Positions 26,256-35,654 of a stretch of 64,000 bases of DNA are shown here, one piece after another (within the stretch, counting starts at the first letter, position 1; each line of letters opens with the position of its first letter). The position numbers were made by a program, and so were the translations under genes. The DNA lies in the NCBI RefSeq assembly GCF_034008635.1, contig NZ_CP125378.1, positions 62,001-126,000 on the forward strand, given 5' to 3'. This DNA is from Pseudomonas sp. P8_229. Lineage in GTDB: Bacteria; Pseudomonadota; Gammaproteobacteria; Pseudomonadales; Pseudomonadaceae. The notes under the pieces were generated by a model. The model searched no databases and was not told the origin of the DNA. It saw only the letters and a list, made by a program, of their open reading frames with translations.

Positions 26256-27164
26256 TCAAACCCCTTGAGTGTTCCAGCGTGCATGGAGGTGGCGACCGTC
26301 ATGACTGAGCAGCGCGCCATACATGTCCGGTCGGCGATCACGGTAGATGCCCCAGCTCAGGCGCTCCTCGCGCATGGCCTCGAGATCGAGGCTGCGCACC
26401 TGCACGCCGGTGCTGTCGCGGTCGGCGGCGGCGAGCAATTGGCCTTTGTGATCGCTGATGAAAGACGAGCCGTAGAAGCTCATGTGCAGCGACGAATCGG
26501 TGGTCGCCACCTCGCGCCCGACGCGGTTGGAAGCCACCACCGGCAGCAGATTGGCAGCCGCGTGACCGCGCATGGTCATCTGCCAGTGATCGCGAGAATC
26601 CAGCGCCGCGCAGCCAGGTTCGGTGCCGATGGCGGTGGGAAACAACAATACTTCAGCGCCCATCAACGCCAGACAACGCGCCGTTTCGGGGAACCACTGA
26701 TCCCAGCAGATACCCACGCCGAGGCGGCCGAACGCGGTGTCCCAGACTTTGAAGCCGCTGTCGCCGGGGCTGAAATATTCCTTCTCCTGATAACCGATGG
26801 CGTTGGGAATGTGGGTCTTGCGGTACACCCCCGACAGGCACCCGTCGGCATCGGCCACGGTCAGCGAATTGAAATAGGCGTTGCCGGCCTTCTCGAACCA
26901 GCTCAACGGCAGCACCACGCCCAGCTCTTTCGCCAGTGCGGCGAAGCGCTGGAGCAGGCGGCTGTCGCGAAACTCCTCGGCCAGGGCCAGGTGTTTATGG
27001 CTTTGCTCGATGCAGAAATACGGCGTGGCGAACAGCTCCTGCAACAGGATCACCTGCGCGCCCTTCGCGGCCGCCTCGCGAACCAGTTGCTCGGCCTGAT
27101 CGAGGTTGCGCTGAAGGTCCCAGGTGCACGGCATCTGGGTGGTGGCGATGGTCAGATGGCTCAT
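26256..27164 (-). CDS. aguB: N-carbamoylputrescine amidase
   Basis: 302 residues of the nitrilase superfamily with the full catalytic set: Glu in LLQELFATPYF, Lys in YRKTHIPN, and Cys in GICWDQWFPE. The substrate-class motif GYQEKEYFSPGDSGF is that of AguB. It hydrolyses N-carbamoylputrescine to putrescine, CO2 and ammonia. It starts two codons after the aguA stop with GGAGG ahead of it, and its stop lies next to the polyamine-binding-protein start, so the genes are tightly coupled. Confidence 0.95.
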   Translation of the reverse strand: MSHLTIATTQMPCTWDLQRNLDQAEQLVREAAAKGAQVILLQELFATPYFCIEQSHKHLALAEEFRDSRLLQRFAALAKELGVVLPLSWFEKAGNAYFNSLTVADADGCLSGVYRKTHIPNAIGYQEKEYFSPGDSGFKVWDTAFGRLGVGICWDQWFPETARCLALMGAEVLLFPTAIGTEPGCAALDSRDHWQMTMRGHAAANLLPVVASNRVGREVATTDSSLHMSFYGSSFISDHKGQLLAAADRDSTGVQVRSLDLEAMREERLSWGIYRDRRPDMYGALLSHDGRHLHARWNTQGV

Positions 27165-27167
27165 CAA

Positions 27168-28220
27168 TCAACCCTCCAGCGGCCAGGCGGGTTGCTGCTG
27201 GGTGATGCAATGCACGCCACCGCCGCCGTGGGCCAGGTGATTGATGCGCACCGGCACCACTTCGCGTCCGGGGAACGCCTGTTCGAGCACTTTGGCTGCG
27301 ACGTGGTCAGCCTCGATGCCGTAGGCCGGCATGATGATCGCGCCGTTGGCGATGTAGAAATTGGTGTACGAGGCACAGAACACTTCGGCTTCAGCGTCCA
27401 CCGCTTCGCTGGCTTCGTAGAGTTCGATCAGCTGGAATTTACGGCCGTGTGCATCGGTCGCCAGCTCCAGCGCGCGGCGATTCTCGCGCACCACTTCGGC
27501 GTACACCGAGTGCTGGTCGTGGGTCGCGTCCACCAGCAACACGCCGGGACGGGCGAACGCACAGACACCATCGACGTGGCCGTCAGTCATGTCGCCGGTG
27601 ACGTAATCCGGATCGCCCGGCAACCAGATGGTTTTCTTCACCCCCAGCAAGCGGCTGAAAATCGCTTCCATCTCGGCCTTGCCGATGCCCGGGTTGCGAT
27701 TGGGATTGAGCAGCACCGACTCGGTGGTGATCAGCGTGCCCTCGCCGTCAACGTGAATCGCCCCACCCTCGTTACTCAGCGGCGTGCCAAAGCATTCCAG
27801 GCCAAGATGATTGAGTGCGCGGCGTGCCAGGCTTTCGTCCAGGTCGTGCGCCGACTTGCCGCCCCACGCGTTGAAGCGCCAGCTCACCCCCGCCAGCCCT
27901 TGCTGCGGATGGCAGATGAAGCTCGGGCCGGAGTCACGGCACCAACTGTCGTTGACCGCCAGCGGGATCAGCTCGATGTTGGCACCACACAGCGCCTTGG
28001 CGCTGGCGACCGCTGACGGATCGACCACCAGTTTCACCGGTTCGAAACGGGCGATGGCATTGGCCACCCGGGCGAAGTCTTCCTGCACCTGCGCCAGCGT
28101 CACGCGCCAACCCGACTCCCACAGCGTCTGGTTGTGCGGCCAGACCATCCATGTGGCGGCGTGGGTGACCCATTCCGCCGGCATCATCCAGGCGCTGTTT
28201 TTATTGTCATTGTGCTGCAT
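27168..28220 (-). CDS. aguA: Agmatine deiminase
   Basis: 350 residues, standard for cytoplasmic AguA. Conserved blocks are MPAEWVTHAATWMVWPHN, NDSWCRDSGPSFI, NEGGAIHVDGEGTL, GDMTDGHVDGVCAF and the catalytic Cys in GGGGVHCITQQQP. It converts agmatine to N-carbamoylputrescine, the first step to putrescine. It is the first gene of the leftward agu operon and is divergent from a LysR gene across a 111-bp spacer, which suggests that regulator controls it. Confidence 0.95.
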   Translation of the reverse strand: MQHNDNKNSAWMMPAEWVTHAATWMVWPHNQTLWESGWRVTLAQVQEDFARVANAIARFEPVKLVVDPSAVASAKALCGANIELIPLAVNDSWCRDSGPSFICHPQQGLAGVSWRFNAWGGKSAHDLDESLARRALNHLGLECFGTPLSNEGGAIHVDGEGTLITTESVLLNPNRNPGIGKAEMEAIFSRLLGVKKTIWLPGDPDYVTGDMTDGHVDGVCAFARPGVLLVDATHDQHSVYAEVVRENRRALELATDAHGRKFQLIELYEASEAVDAEAEVFCASYTNFYIANGAIIMPAYGIEADHVAAKVLEQAFPGREVVPVRINHLAHGGGGVHCITQQQPAWPLEG

Positions 28221-28331
28221 GATAAGCCTCGTTAGTTAAGCCAATGTGTTCACGACGACCATGCTACGGACGCATAAACAGGCAAACAAACGATGGATTT
28301 AGCGGATAACTGATTAGAGGAACTTATCGAT

Positions 28332-29192
28332 ATGCTCAAACACTGGCCACCACTCAGCTCCCTGCGCGGCTTTGAAGCAGCTGCACGCCTGGGCAGTTTT
28401 CACAAGGCCGCCGATGAGTTGAGCCTCACTCAATCTGCGATCAGCCAGCAGATCCGTAGCCTCGAGGCGTACCTCGAACAGCCGCTGTTTTTCCGCAGCG
28501 GGCGCAGCGTGGCACTGACCGACGCCGGCCACGATCTGCTCAGCACCACCCAGGCGATGCTCCAGCAATTGGCGGTCGGCATCCGTCGCCTCGGGCAATA
28601 TCAGAAGCCCAATCAACTGGTGCTCAATACCACGCCAGCGTTCGCCCGACATTGGTTGTTGCCGCGTCTGGCGGATTTTCGCGCTCGGCATCCAGAAGTG
28701 GATCTGTGGATCTACAGCACCGATGAAGTGCCGGACATGGCGACACAAACCATCGATATCGCCGTGCGCGACGACATCAGTTCCCAGACCGAATGCAGCT
28801 TCAAGGTGCTGCACGCCGACCGCCTCTACCCGGCCTGTCATCCGAGCGTGTTGGCGCAACCCGTCGCGCAGCGCAGCACGTTGCACGGCGAACGGGAAAT
28901 GGACTGGAGCCATTGGGCGGTCGAGGCCGGAGTCGATGTCGGGCAGCAGGATCAGGGCCTGAATTTCTCCGATCCGGGCCTGCTGCTGGACGCTGCGTGT
29001 GCCGGCCTGGGGATTGCGCTGGTCAGTCAGTTGCTCAGCCGTCAGGCGCAGGAAAGCGGGCTATTGGTGCCGTTGGTTGAGCAAACCATTCGCGGCCCGA
29101 ACTGGGCACTGCTGACCCATCGCGACAGCGAAAACGAGCCGATGGCGCGCAGTTTCAGTGAGTGGTTGATCAATAACCTTGGCGCGCCATGA
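28332..29192 (+). CDS. LysR family regulator, divergent from the agu operon
   Basis: 286 residues. The N-terminal winged HTH (LSSLRGFEAAARLGSFHKAADELSLTQSAISQQ) and GcvA-like effector domain are complete. The ATG has AGAGGA upstream. Divergence from aguA suggests it is the operon's activator, as is common for LysR proteins, but I cannot show its binding site. Its last 23 bp overlap the 3' end of the opposite-strand LysR gene. Confidence 0.9.
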   Translation: MLKHWPPLSSLRGFEAAARLGSFHKAADELSLTQSAISQQIRSLEAYLEQPLFFRSGRSVALTDAGHDLLSTTQAMLQQLAVGIRRLGQYQKPNQLVLNTTPAFARHWLLPRLADFRARHPEVDLWIYSTDEVPDMATQTIDIAVRDDISSQTECSFKVLHADRLYPACHPSVLAQPVAQRSTLHGEREMDWSHWAVEAGVDVGQQDQGLNFSDPGLLLDAACAGLGIALVSQLLSRQAQESGLLVPLVEQTIRGPNWALLTHRDSENEPMARSFSEWLINNLGAP

Positions 29193-30096
29193 CCGGCGCA
29201 TGTTGCGCCATCAGCTCGATGATCCAGTCAATGAACACCCGAAGTTTCAGGCTGACATGCCGGTTCGGCGGGTACGCCACGTAGAGTGGCATCGGTTCCA
29301 GCTGCCAGTCCTCGAACAGCGGCACCAGTTCACCCCGCATGGCATGAGCATCTGACATGTACCTGGGCAACCACAGCACGCCCATGCCGGCCAGACCTGC
29401 CGCGAGGTAGGCATTGCCGTCGTCGACCGCCAACACGTGGCGCCCTTTGATCTGCAAATGCTCGCTGCCATTGTGCAAGGCGTAAGGCACCGGTTTGCCG
29501 GTGCGCGCCCAGAGAAAACCGACCACTCGATGATGGGAGTCTTCCAGCTCCCGCGGATGCATTGGCGTGCCGGCAACGGCCAGGTAATTCGGCGCAGCGA
29601 ATACCCCCAATTGAAGATCGGCCACCCGCCGGGCCATCAGCGACTGATCGAGCAGTTCGCCGCCGCGCAGTACGCAATCGACGTTCTCATCAATGATGTC
29701 GACGATGCGGTCACTGACGCCCATGTCGATCTGAATGTCCGGGTAACGCTGGTGAAAGTCGGGCAACGCCGGCATCAGAATCAGGCGTGCCAGCGGACTC
29801 GGCACATCCACCCGCAACCGGCCCTTGGGCATCGCCGAGGCACCGGACAGCGTGGTTTCGGCATCGTCCAGATCGGCCAGCAAACTGATCACCCGCTGGT
29901 AGTAAATCGCGCCATCGGCGGTGACGTTGACCTTGCGCGTGGTGCGGTTGAGCAACTTCACCCGCAGCCGCGCCTCCAGTTGCTGGACGAGTTGAGTCAC
30001 GGTGGTCTTACTTATGTGCAGGGTCTCGGCGGCTTTGGTGAAACTGCCCGCCTCGACCACCCGGGCGAACGCCTGCATTGCATCGAAACGGTCCAC
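29170..30096 (-). CDS. LysR family regulator
   Basis: 308 residues from a GTG at 30096 preceded by AGAGGG, giving MDRFDAMQAFARVVEAGSFTKAAE, the usual N-terminus of the DsdC/CrgA-like LysR subgroup. The HTH and the substrate-binding domain (RGRLRVDVPSPLA-like KGRLRVDVPSPLARL) are intact. It is divergent from the ridA gene at 30219 and convergent with the preceding LysR gene, with a 23-bp overlap of coding ends. The target is probably the RidA gene, by position only. Confidence 0.9.
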   Translation of the reverse strand: MDRFDAMQAFARVVEAGSFTKAAETLHISKTTVTQLVQQLEARLRVKLLNRTTRKVNVTADGAIYYQRVISLLADLDDAETTLSGASAMPKGRLRVDVPSPLARLILMPALPDFHQRYPDIQIDMGVSDRIVDIIDENVDCVLRGGELLDQSLMARRVADLQLGVFAAPNYLAVAGTPMHPRELEDSHHRVVGFLWARTGKPVPYALHNGSEHLQIKGRHVLAVDDGNAYLAAGLAGMGVLWLPRYMSDAHAMRGELVPLFEDWQLEPMPLYVAYPPNRHVSLKLRVFIDWIIELMAQHAPVMARQGY

Positions 30097-30218
30097 TTTT
30101 CGCCCTCTGATTGTTTGGAATCTGCAAACAGTGAACGCCAAGGTTGCGCGTTTATCGCCACTGCGCAAGTCCCTAAAGTCGCTCCATCGTCAACGTTCCA
30201 GCATGATGGAGACACCCC

Positions 30219-30623
30219 ATGACACAACGTGATGCAGTTTTCCCTCCGGCCCGCCACACTCTCTACGAACGCCATCGCTACTCGCCGGCGATTCGCTCCA
30301 ACGGTTTCCTGTTCGTCTCGGGACAAGTGGGCAGCCGTGAGGACGGCTCGCCCGAACCGGACCTGCAAAATCAGGTGCGCCTGGCCTTCAACAATCTGAA
30401 TGCGATCCTCAATGCCGCCGGGTGCAGCTTCGATGATGCGGTGGATGTGACGGTGTTCATGGTCGATCCGCAATCGACGTTCGAAACCATCTGGGAAGTG
30501 GTGCCGGAGTTCTGGGGTCAGGCGCCCTATCCGACGATCACGGCGGTGGGCGTGACCTGGCTGGCAGGCTTTCGCTTCGAGATCAAGGTGATCGCCAGAT
30601 TGCCGGAAAACGTCTCATCGTAA
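30219..30623 (+). CDS. RidA/YjgF/Rid family deaminase
   Basis: 134 residues of the Rid fold: YSPAIRSNGFLFVSGQVG at the start, DVTVFMVDP in the middle and a C-terminal FRFEIKVIA strand. The canonical RidA Arg of the C-terminal RxxxExxAxA motif is not present in that form, so it belongs to a Rid subfamily other than RidA proper. Rid proteins are trimeric and hydrolyse reactive enamines or imines, or act on specific intermediates. It has its own promoter region and is divergent from a LysR gene. Confidence 0.88.
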   Translation: MTQRDAVFPPARHTLYERHRYSPAIRSNGFLFVSGQVGSREDGSPEPDLQNQVRLAFNNLNAILNAAGCSFDDAVDVTVFMVDPQSTFETIWEVVPEFWGQAPYPTITAVGVTWLAGFRFEIKVIARLPENVSS

Positions 30624-30774
30624 CGTGGGGTAAAACATCGCCAGACACCCGCACTGGCCTTTAACCGCCCGCCTACGTATAACCTCGCCGTTTCGTCTAA
30701 CCTGATTGAGCGCCCGGCCGCGACACCGCGCCCCGTGGCGCTTAGAATGCGACGCTCATGAAACGGAGATTTCC

Positions 30775-31644
30775 ATGCTCAAACGCACCCTTGCACTGAC
30801 CGCTGGCCTGGCCCTGTCTTTTTCCACTCTGGTGGCGCACGCCGCCGATGTGCTGCGGGTCAGCGCGATTCCCGATGAAGCACCGACCGAATTGCTGCGC
30901 AAGTTCGAGCCGCTGGGGGCTTATCTGGAGCAGCAGTTGGGCATGAAAGTGCAGTTCGTACCCGTCGCCGACTACCCGGCAGTGGTCGAAGCACTGGCGA
31001 CCGATCGCCTCGACATGGCCTGGCTGGGCGGTTTCACCTTTGTTCAGGCACAGCTGAAAACTCAAGGCGAAGGCAAAACCCCGGTGATCCCGCTGGTGCA
31101 GCGCGAGCAGGATGCACAGTTCACCAGCAAGTTCATCACCGCCGACCCGAACGTGAAGAGCCTCGCCGACCTCAAGGGCAAGACCTTTGCCTTCGGTTCG
31201 GTGTCGTCCACCTCCGGCAGTCTGATGCCGCGTTACTTCATGCTGAAGAACGACAACATCAAACCTGAAGCCTATTTCAGTCGCGTCGCCTACTCCGGCG
31301 CCCATGACGCCACCGTCGCCTGGGTCCAGGCCGGCAAGGTCGACGCCGGTGTGCTGAACGCCAGCGTCTGGCAGAAACTGGTGGACGCCGGCAAAGTCGA
31401 TACCAGCAAGGTTCATGTGTTCGCCACCACCCCGGCCTACTTCGATTACAACTGGACCGTGCGCGGCACCCTCGACCCGGCACTGGCGGCGAAGATCAAA
31501 AAAGCCTTCCTCGCCCTCGACCCGGTGAACCCAGAGCAGAAGAAGATTCTTGATCTGCAAGCGGCCAGCCGCTTCATCGACACCAAGCCCGAGAACTACA
31601 AGGGCATCGAGGAAGCTGCTCGCGCCGCCGATCTGTTGAAATGA
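30775..31644 (+). CDS. Phosphonate/selenate-type ABC substrate-binding protein (PhnD family)
   Basis: 289 residues with a signal peptide ([12 protein letters not shown]^ADV). The mature protein has the PhnD-family landmarks [32 protein letters not shown] and [16 protein letters not shown]. Many Pseudomonas proteins of this kind are annotated as putative selenate binders, and the family also includes phosphonate and phosphite binders, so the ligand is open. I used the ATG at 30775 because it opens the signal peptide and has GGAG upstream. A TAGAAT hexamer at about 30744 could be a -10. The next gene overlaps its stop (ATGA). Confidence 0.88.
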   Translation: MLKRTLALTAGLALSFSTLVAHAADVLRVSAIPDEAPTELLRKFEPLGAYLEQQLGMKVQFVPVADYPAVVEALATDRLDMAWLGGFTFVQAQLKTQGEGKTPVIPLVQREQDAQFTSKFITADPNVKSLADLKGKTFAFGSVSSTSGSLMPRYFMLKNDNIKPEAYFSRVAYSGAHDATVAWVQAGKVDAGVLNASVWQKLVDAGKVDTSKVHVFATTPAYFDYNWTVRGTLDPALAAKIKKAFLALDPVNPEQKKILDLQAASRFIDTKPENYKGIEEAARAADLLK

Positions 31645-32438
31645 CCCTGAGCCTCAAACAAGGCCGCCTGCACCACGCCAACGGGGTCGACGCGCTACGC
31701 GGCGTCGACCTGCAGATTGGCGCCGGTGAACAGGTGGCAATCATCGGCCCGTCCGGGGCTGGCAAGTCGAGTCTGTTGAACCTGCTGGCCACGGCTTTGC
31801 GTCCCAGCAGCGGCGAAATCGAGGTCCTGGGCGAACGCCCCTGGCACCTTTCCACCCACCAACGCCAACGCTTGCGTGCGCGCATCGGTCTGGTCCATCA
31901 GGCGCCACCGCTGCCGCCGCGCCAACGCGTGGTGACGGCAGTGCTGGCCGGCAAGCTCGGGCAATGGAGCCTGGGCAGGAGCCTGTTGAATCTGCTGCAT
32001 CCACTGGACATTCCCGGTGCCCGCGCGGCCCTCGCACGACTGGATCTGGGCGACAAGCTGTTCGCTCACTGTCAGCAATTGTCCGGCGGTCAATTGCAGC
32101 GTGTGGGCATTGCCCGGGTGCTGTATCAGGCGCCGGAAATTCTGCTGGCGGACGAACCCGTTTCCGCGATGGATCCGGTACTGGCCGGGCACACCCTGTC
32201 GATCCTTTCGCAGCATGCCCGCGCTCATCAGGTCACATTGGTGGCGAGCCTGCACGCGGTGGAGCTGGCGCTGGCGCACTTTCCGCGCATCATCGGTTTG
32301 CGCGACGGCCAGATCCTCTTCGACAGCCCTGCCGAACAGGTCAGCCGTGACATGCTCGATACGCTGTACGCCAACGAGCAATTGCAAAGCCCGACGACAT
32401 CGAGTGCGCCGCTGATCGTGCAGATCCCGCGATGCTGA
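31641..32438 (+). CDS. ABC transporter ATP-binding protein (PhnC family)
   Basis: 265 residues. Walker [11 protein letters not shown]-loop GLVHQAPP, signature [15 protein letters not shown], Walker [14 protein letters not shown] and the H-loop in [10 protein letters not shown] are all present. It overlaps the binding-protein stop as ATGA and the next permease gene by 7 bp, so the four genes are one operon. It should power the PhnDEE-type importer. Confidence 0.93.
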   Translation: MTLSLKQGRLHHANGVDALRGVDLQIGAGEQVAIIGPSGAGKSSLLNLLATALRPSSGEIEVLGERPWHLSTHQRQRLRARIGLVHQAPPLPPRQRVVTAVLAGKLGQWSLGRSLLNLLHPLDIPGARAALARLDLGDKLFAHCQQLSGGQLQRVGIARVLYQAPEILLADEPVSAMDPVLAGHTLSILSQHARAHQVTLVASLHAVELALAHFPRIIGLRDGQILFDSPAEQVSRDMLDTLYANEQLQSPTTSSAPLIVQIPRC

Positions 32439-33259
32439 AGGTCGATTCACGAGACCCGGCTACCGCGCCGCGACTGTTGCTGACCCTGCTGGCGATCGCC
32501 TTGCTGTGGCCGGGCATCCAGCTCAGCGAACTCGATCTGGGGGTGCTGCTGCACACCGACAGTCAGACCGAAATGGGCCGTTTCATCGCCGGCTTCTGGC
32601 CGCCGGCGCACGACGCGGATTTTCTCCAGTTGCTGTTCAAGGCCACCCTGCAAACCCTGGCCATCGCCACCGCCGGTATGGCGTTGGCTTTGCTGCTGGC
32701 GGTGCCGGCGAGTTTGCTTGCCAGTCGTGCGCTGTCACTGTCGGCGGCCTCACGGGGCGGTGTTCCAAGCCGGGTCGGGCGCTTGCTGCGCTGGCCGGTG
32801 CGCGGATTGCTGATCTTCTTGCGCAGCGTGCCGGAAATCGTCTGGGCGCTACTGTTCGTGCGCGCCGTGGGCCTCGGCCCGGCGGCGGGTGTGCTGGCGA
32901 TCGCCATCACTTACAGCGGCATGCTAGGCAAGGTTTATGCGGAAATTTTCGAGTCCACCGACCAGCGTCCGGCGCATGCCCTGATGCAGGCCGGCAGCGG
33001 GCGGCTCGCAGGTTTTGCCTACGGGATTCTGCCGAATGTCGCGGCGGAGCTGCTGTCGTACACGGTCTATCGCTGGGAGTGCGCGATTCGTGCGTCGGTG
33101 GTGATGGGGTTTGTCGGGGCCGGTGGTCTGGGGCAACAGATCGACCTGTCACTGCGCATGTTTGCCAGCGGTGAAGTGGCGAGCATGTTGCTGACCTTCC
33201 TGATGCTGGTGCTCGGCGCCGATCAACTCAGCCGCCTGCTGCGCTGGAGGCTGACATGA
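32432..33259 (+). CDS. ABC transporter permease 1 (PhnE family)
   Basis: 275 residues with about six hydrophobic segments and the EAA-type cytoplasmic loop ([34 protein letters not shown]). The [24 protein letters not shown] block is the PhnE signature. It pairs with the second permease next to it, which would give a heterodimeric channel. Confidence 0.9.
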   Translation: MLKVDSRDPATAPRLLLTLLAIALLWPGIQLSELDLGVLLHTDSQTEMGRFIAGFWPPAHDADFLQLLFKATLQTLAIATAGMALALLLAVPASLLASRALSLSAASRGGVPSRVGRLLRWPVRGLLIFLRSVPEIVWALLFVRAVGLGPAAGVLAIAITYSGMLGKVYAEIFESTDQRPAHALMQAGSGRLAGFAYGILPNVAAELLSYTVYRWECAIRASVVMGFVGAGGLGQQIDLSLRMFASGEVASMLLTFLMLVLGADQLSRLLRWRLT

Positions 33260-34023
33260 ATCGCCTGATCAATCTGTTACTGATCGTCGGCATTGGCGTA
33301 GCGGTTGTCGCCTCATTCGGTTATCTCGAACTCGACCTCGGTGACCTGGGCAGCAGCGCCAGCCTCAAGCAGATGGGCGCCTACGCGCAGCGTTTTCTCA
33401 GCCCGGACCTGAGCGCCACGCACATGCAGGCGATCCTCAAAGGGGCAATGGAAACCCTCGCCATGTCGGCCCTCGGCACCTTGCTCGCGGCGGTGTTCGG
33501 CATCCTCCTGGCACTGCCCGCTGCCGGGCGTTTCGGCTGGCCGCTGCAAAGCGCCTCGCGCCTGTTGCTCAACGGTCTGCGGGCAATTCCGGAACTGGTG
33601 TGGGCGGCGCTGATGGTGCTCGCCGCCGGCCTCGGCCCGAACGCTGGCACCCTCGCGCTGGCCCTGCACACCACCGGCGTACTCGGCCGATTGTTCGCCG
33701 AAGCCCTGGAAAACACCCCGCCCGAGCCTGCCGAAGCGATCCGCTTGCAGGGCGGCAACCCGGTACTCGCCTTCTGCTACGGCACCCTGCCCAACCTCGC
33801 CCCGCAGTTACTCGCCTATTGCCTTTACCGCTGGGAAAACAACATCCGCATGGCCAGCGTACTGGGCTTCGTCGGCGCCGGAGGGCTGGGGCAGATGCTG
33901 TATGTCAGCCTGAGCCTGTTTCAGGAAGCGCAGGCGAGCACGGTGATTCTGGCGATGCTGATTCTGGTATTGGGTGTGGATTCGCTGAGTGCGTGGAGTC
34001 GGCAGCGATGGGTCAAGGCCTGA
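33256..34023 (+). CDS. ABC transporter permease 2 (PhnE family)
   Basis: 255 residues, homologous to the preceding permease: the loop AIRLQGGNPVLAFCYGTLPNLAPQ and [23 protein letters not shown] match position for position. It starts with a 4-bp ATGA overlap. It is the last gene of the importer operon, and its stop is followed within 10 bp by six CAAT repeats and then the A+T-rich Septu region. Confidence 0.9.
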   Translation: MNRLINLLLIVGIGVAVVASFGYLELDLGDLGSSASLKQMGAYAQRFLSPDLSATHMQAILKGAMETLAMSALGTLLAAVFGILLALPAAGRFGWPLQSASRLLLNGLRAIPELVWAALMVLAAGLGPNAGTLALALHTTGVLGRLFAEALENTPPEPAEAIRLQGGNPVLAFCYGTLPNLAPQLLAYCLYRWENNIRMASVLGFVGAGGLGQMLYVSLSLFQEAQASTVILAMLILVLGVDSLSAWSRQRWVKA

Positions 34024-34033
34024 AAGGCCAAGC

Positions 34034-34057
34034 CAATCAATCAATCAATCAATCAAT
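34034..34057. repeat. Tetranucleotide repeat (CAAT)6
   Basis: Six exact CAAT copies just downstream of the permease stop. It lies at the left edge of the A+T-rich defence locus, in no recognised gene. Confidence 0.9.
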
Positions 34058-34286
34058 CCGAATCCATTTCGGTGAATGTAGCCCATTATGTGCGAGAACA
34101 ACGACACACCGGTGATCGATGCGCGCCATGCGTAGTACTGTTAACATCCAGATCTATCAAAAAATCACACCTCGTCCAGGGATGTTCAGGTTTCGACATG
34201 TACAAGATCAAACACATCACAAATGACTTTTTGAGCGTCGCGACTGCTTTACTATCGGACCAATTAATCGGGTCGGAGAAAGCAAA

Positions 34287-35654
34287 TTGAAGCTAACGAA
34301 AGTTCGTCTTGAGAACTATAGGGGATTCAAAAGGCTCGATCTTGACCTGCACCCTAATTTGACAGTTATCGTAGGATTGAACGGATTTGGCAAGACCACA
34401 GTCATGAGTGCATTCCGTTTGCTGCTTTGGTCTTATGTACGTAATTACGGTAAAGATGTCAGGCGCGGCGCCACCCCTAAAATTACGGCTGATGATATTC
34501 ATAGTTTCCAGTCCCCTGAGGGTCGAAACAAATTAAACTTCCCATGTTCAGTCAAAGGCATGGTTGATTTTCCCGAAGAGGAAAATTTTTACTACTTCGA
34601 AGAAGACTTCGATGACGACACGCCCATAGACATTATCGGGTGCGAACTGACAAAAACCAATGCAAAGATTAATTGGCTGCGCGGAACGTCCTTAGACATA
34701 TTGGCGAGATCCAAAGCATTGGATGCAGCTATTGATGACCTTAATCGTTGGCAGGGGGAAGAGGGGCAACCAGGAGATTTACCAGTCATCGCATACTATG
34801 GAACTAACCGTCTATGGAAAAGAAGTGCAGGATTAAGAAAGGTTGATCGCTCAACCGTCAGATTTGTGGGTTACGACGGAGCAACAAGCCTTGAGTCAAG
34901 CTTCATGAGATTTGAATGGTTTATTTTATTTCTCTTCTCTTCAGTGAAAGATGGGTTATTTAGTAAAGAGTACGTCGCACATCTATGGATCGGGGTTAGA
35001 GAGGCCATCCGCACAGTGACTGGTTGGGAGTGGCAACTTCCAAAGCAGGACATAAAACAGATTCATTTCAAACGAGACACCGAGGAAAGAAAACTCTCCC
35101 AATTGGGAGATGGTGTGCGCTGCATGATAGAACTTGTTGGTGACCTTGCCTGCCGCTGTTCTCTTTTGAACTTCCACTACAAGCAGGATGCCGTAAAGAG
35201 AACTTCCGGCGTTGTATTGATTGACGAGGTCGATATGCACCTGCATCCAAGTTGGCAGCAAAAAATCCTGAGCCAATTACAGGAGGCCTTCCCGAAAATC
35301 CAGTTCATCGTCACAACGCACAGTCCTCAAGTCCTCAGCACTGTACGGAGGGAAAATATCCGGTTACTTGAACGGGATGCCAGCGGCCAGGTTTCGGCGA
35401 ATGAACCCCTCGCCCGTACCTATGGCGAACCGAGCGGCGATATTTTGCACAGTGTCATGCAGGTCGATCCGCAGCCACCAGTGGCCGAGAAAGCTGACCT
35501 TCAGCGACTAACAGAACTTGTCGATAAAGGCCTTTATGACGAACCGGAAGCACTGCAGCTGACCAAGGAGCTTCAACTCTCCCTCAGTGAGCAACATCCG
35601 CAAATGCAGCGACTCAAACGCAGCATTGCTCGGCAACGGGTACTCAAGGGATGA
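34287..35654 (+). CDS. ptuA: Septu defence system ATPase PtuA
   Basis: 455 residues from a TTG start, chosen because GGAG lies 9 bases upstream and MKLTKVRLENYRGFKRLDL is the standard N-terminus of SMC/OLD-like ATPases. Walker A is GLNGFGKTT (residues 30-38). A long helical insert follows, then the signature region (LSQLGDGVR), Walker B VVLIDEVDMHLHPSW and the switch His in IVTTHSPQV. PtuA is the ATPase partner of the HNH nuclease PtuB in Septu anti-phage systems. The ptuB ATG overlaps its stop. Base composition is visibly lower in G+C (26 of 60 at 34501-34560) than the operons on either side, which suggests horizontal gain. Confidence 0.82.
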   Translation: MKLTKVRLENYRGFKRLDLDLHPNLTVIVGLNGFGKTTVMSAFRLLLWSYVRNYGKDVRRGATPKITADDIHSFQSPEGRNKLNFPCSVKGMVDFPEEENFYYFEEDFDDDTPIDIIGCELTKTNAKINWLRGTSLDILARSKALDAAIDDLNRWQGEEGQPGDLPVIAYYGTNRLWKRSAGLRKVDRSTVRFVGYDGATSLESSFMRFEWFILFLFSSVKDGLFSKEYVAHLWIGVREAIRTVTGWEWQLPKQDIKQIHFKRDTEERKLSQLGDGVRCMIELVGDLACRCSLLNFHYKQDAVKRTSGVVLIDEVDMHLHPSWQQKILSQLQEAFPKIQFIVTTHSPQVLSTVRRENIRLLERDASGQVSANEPLARTYGEPSGDILHSVMQVDPQPPVAEKADLQRLTELVDKGLYDEPEALQLTKELQLSLSEQHPQMQRLKRSIARQRVLKG

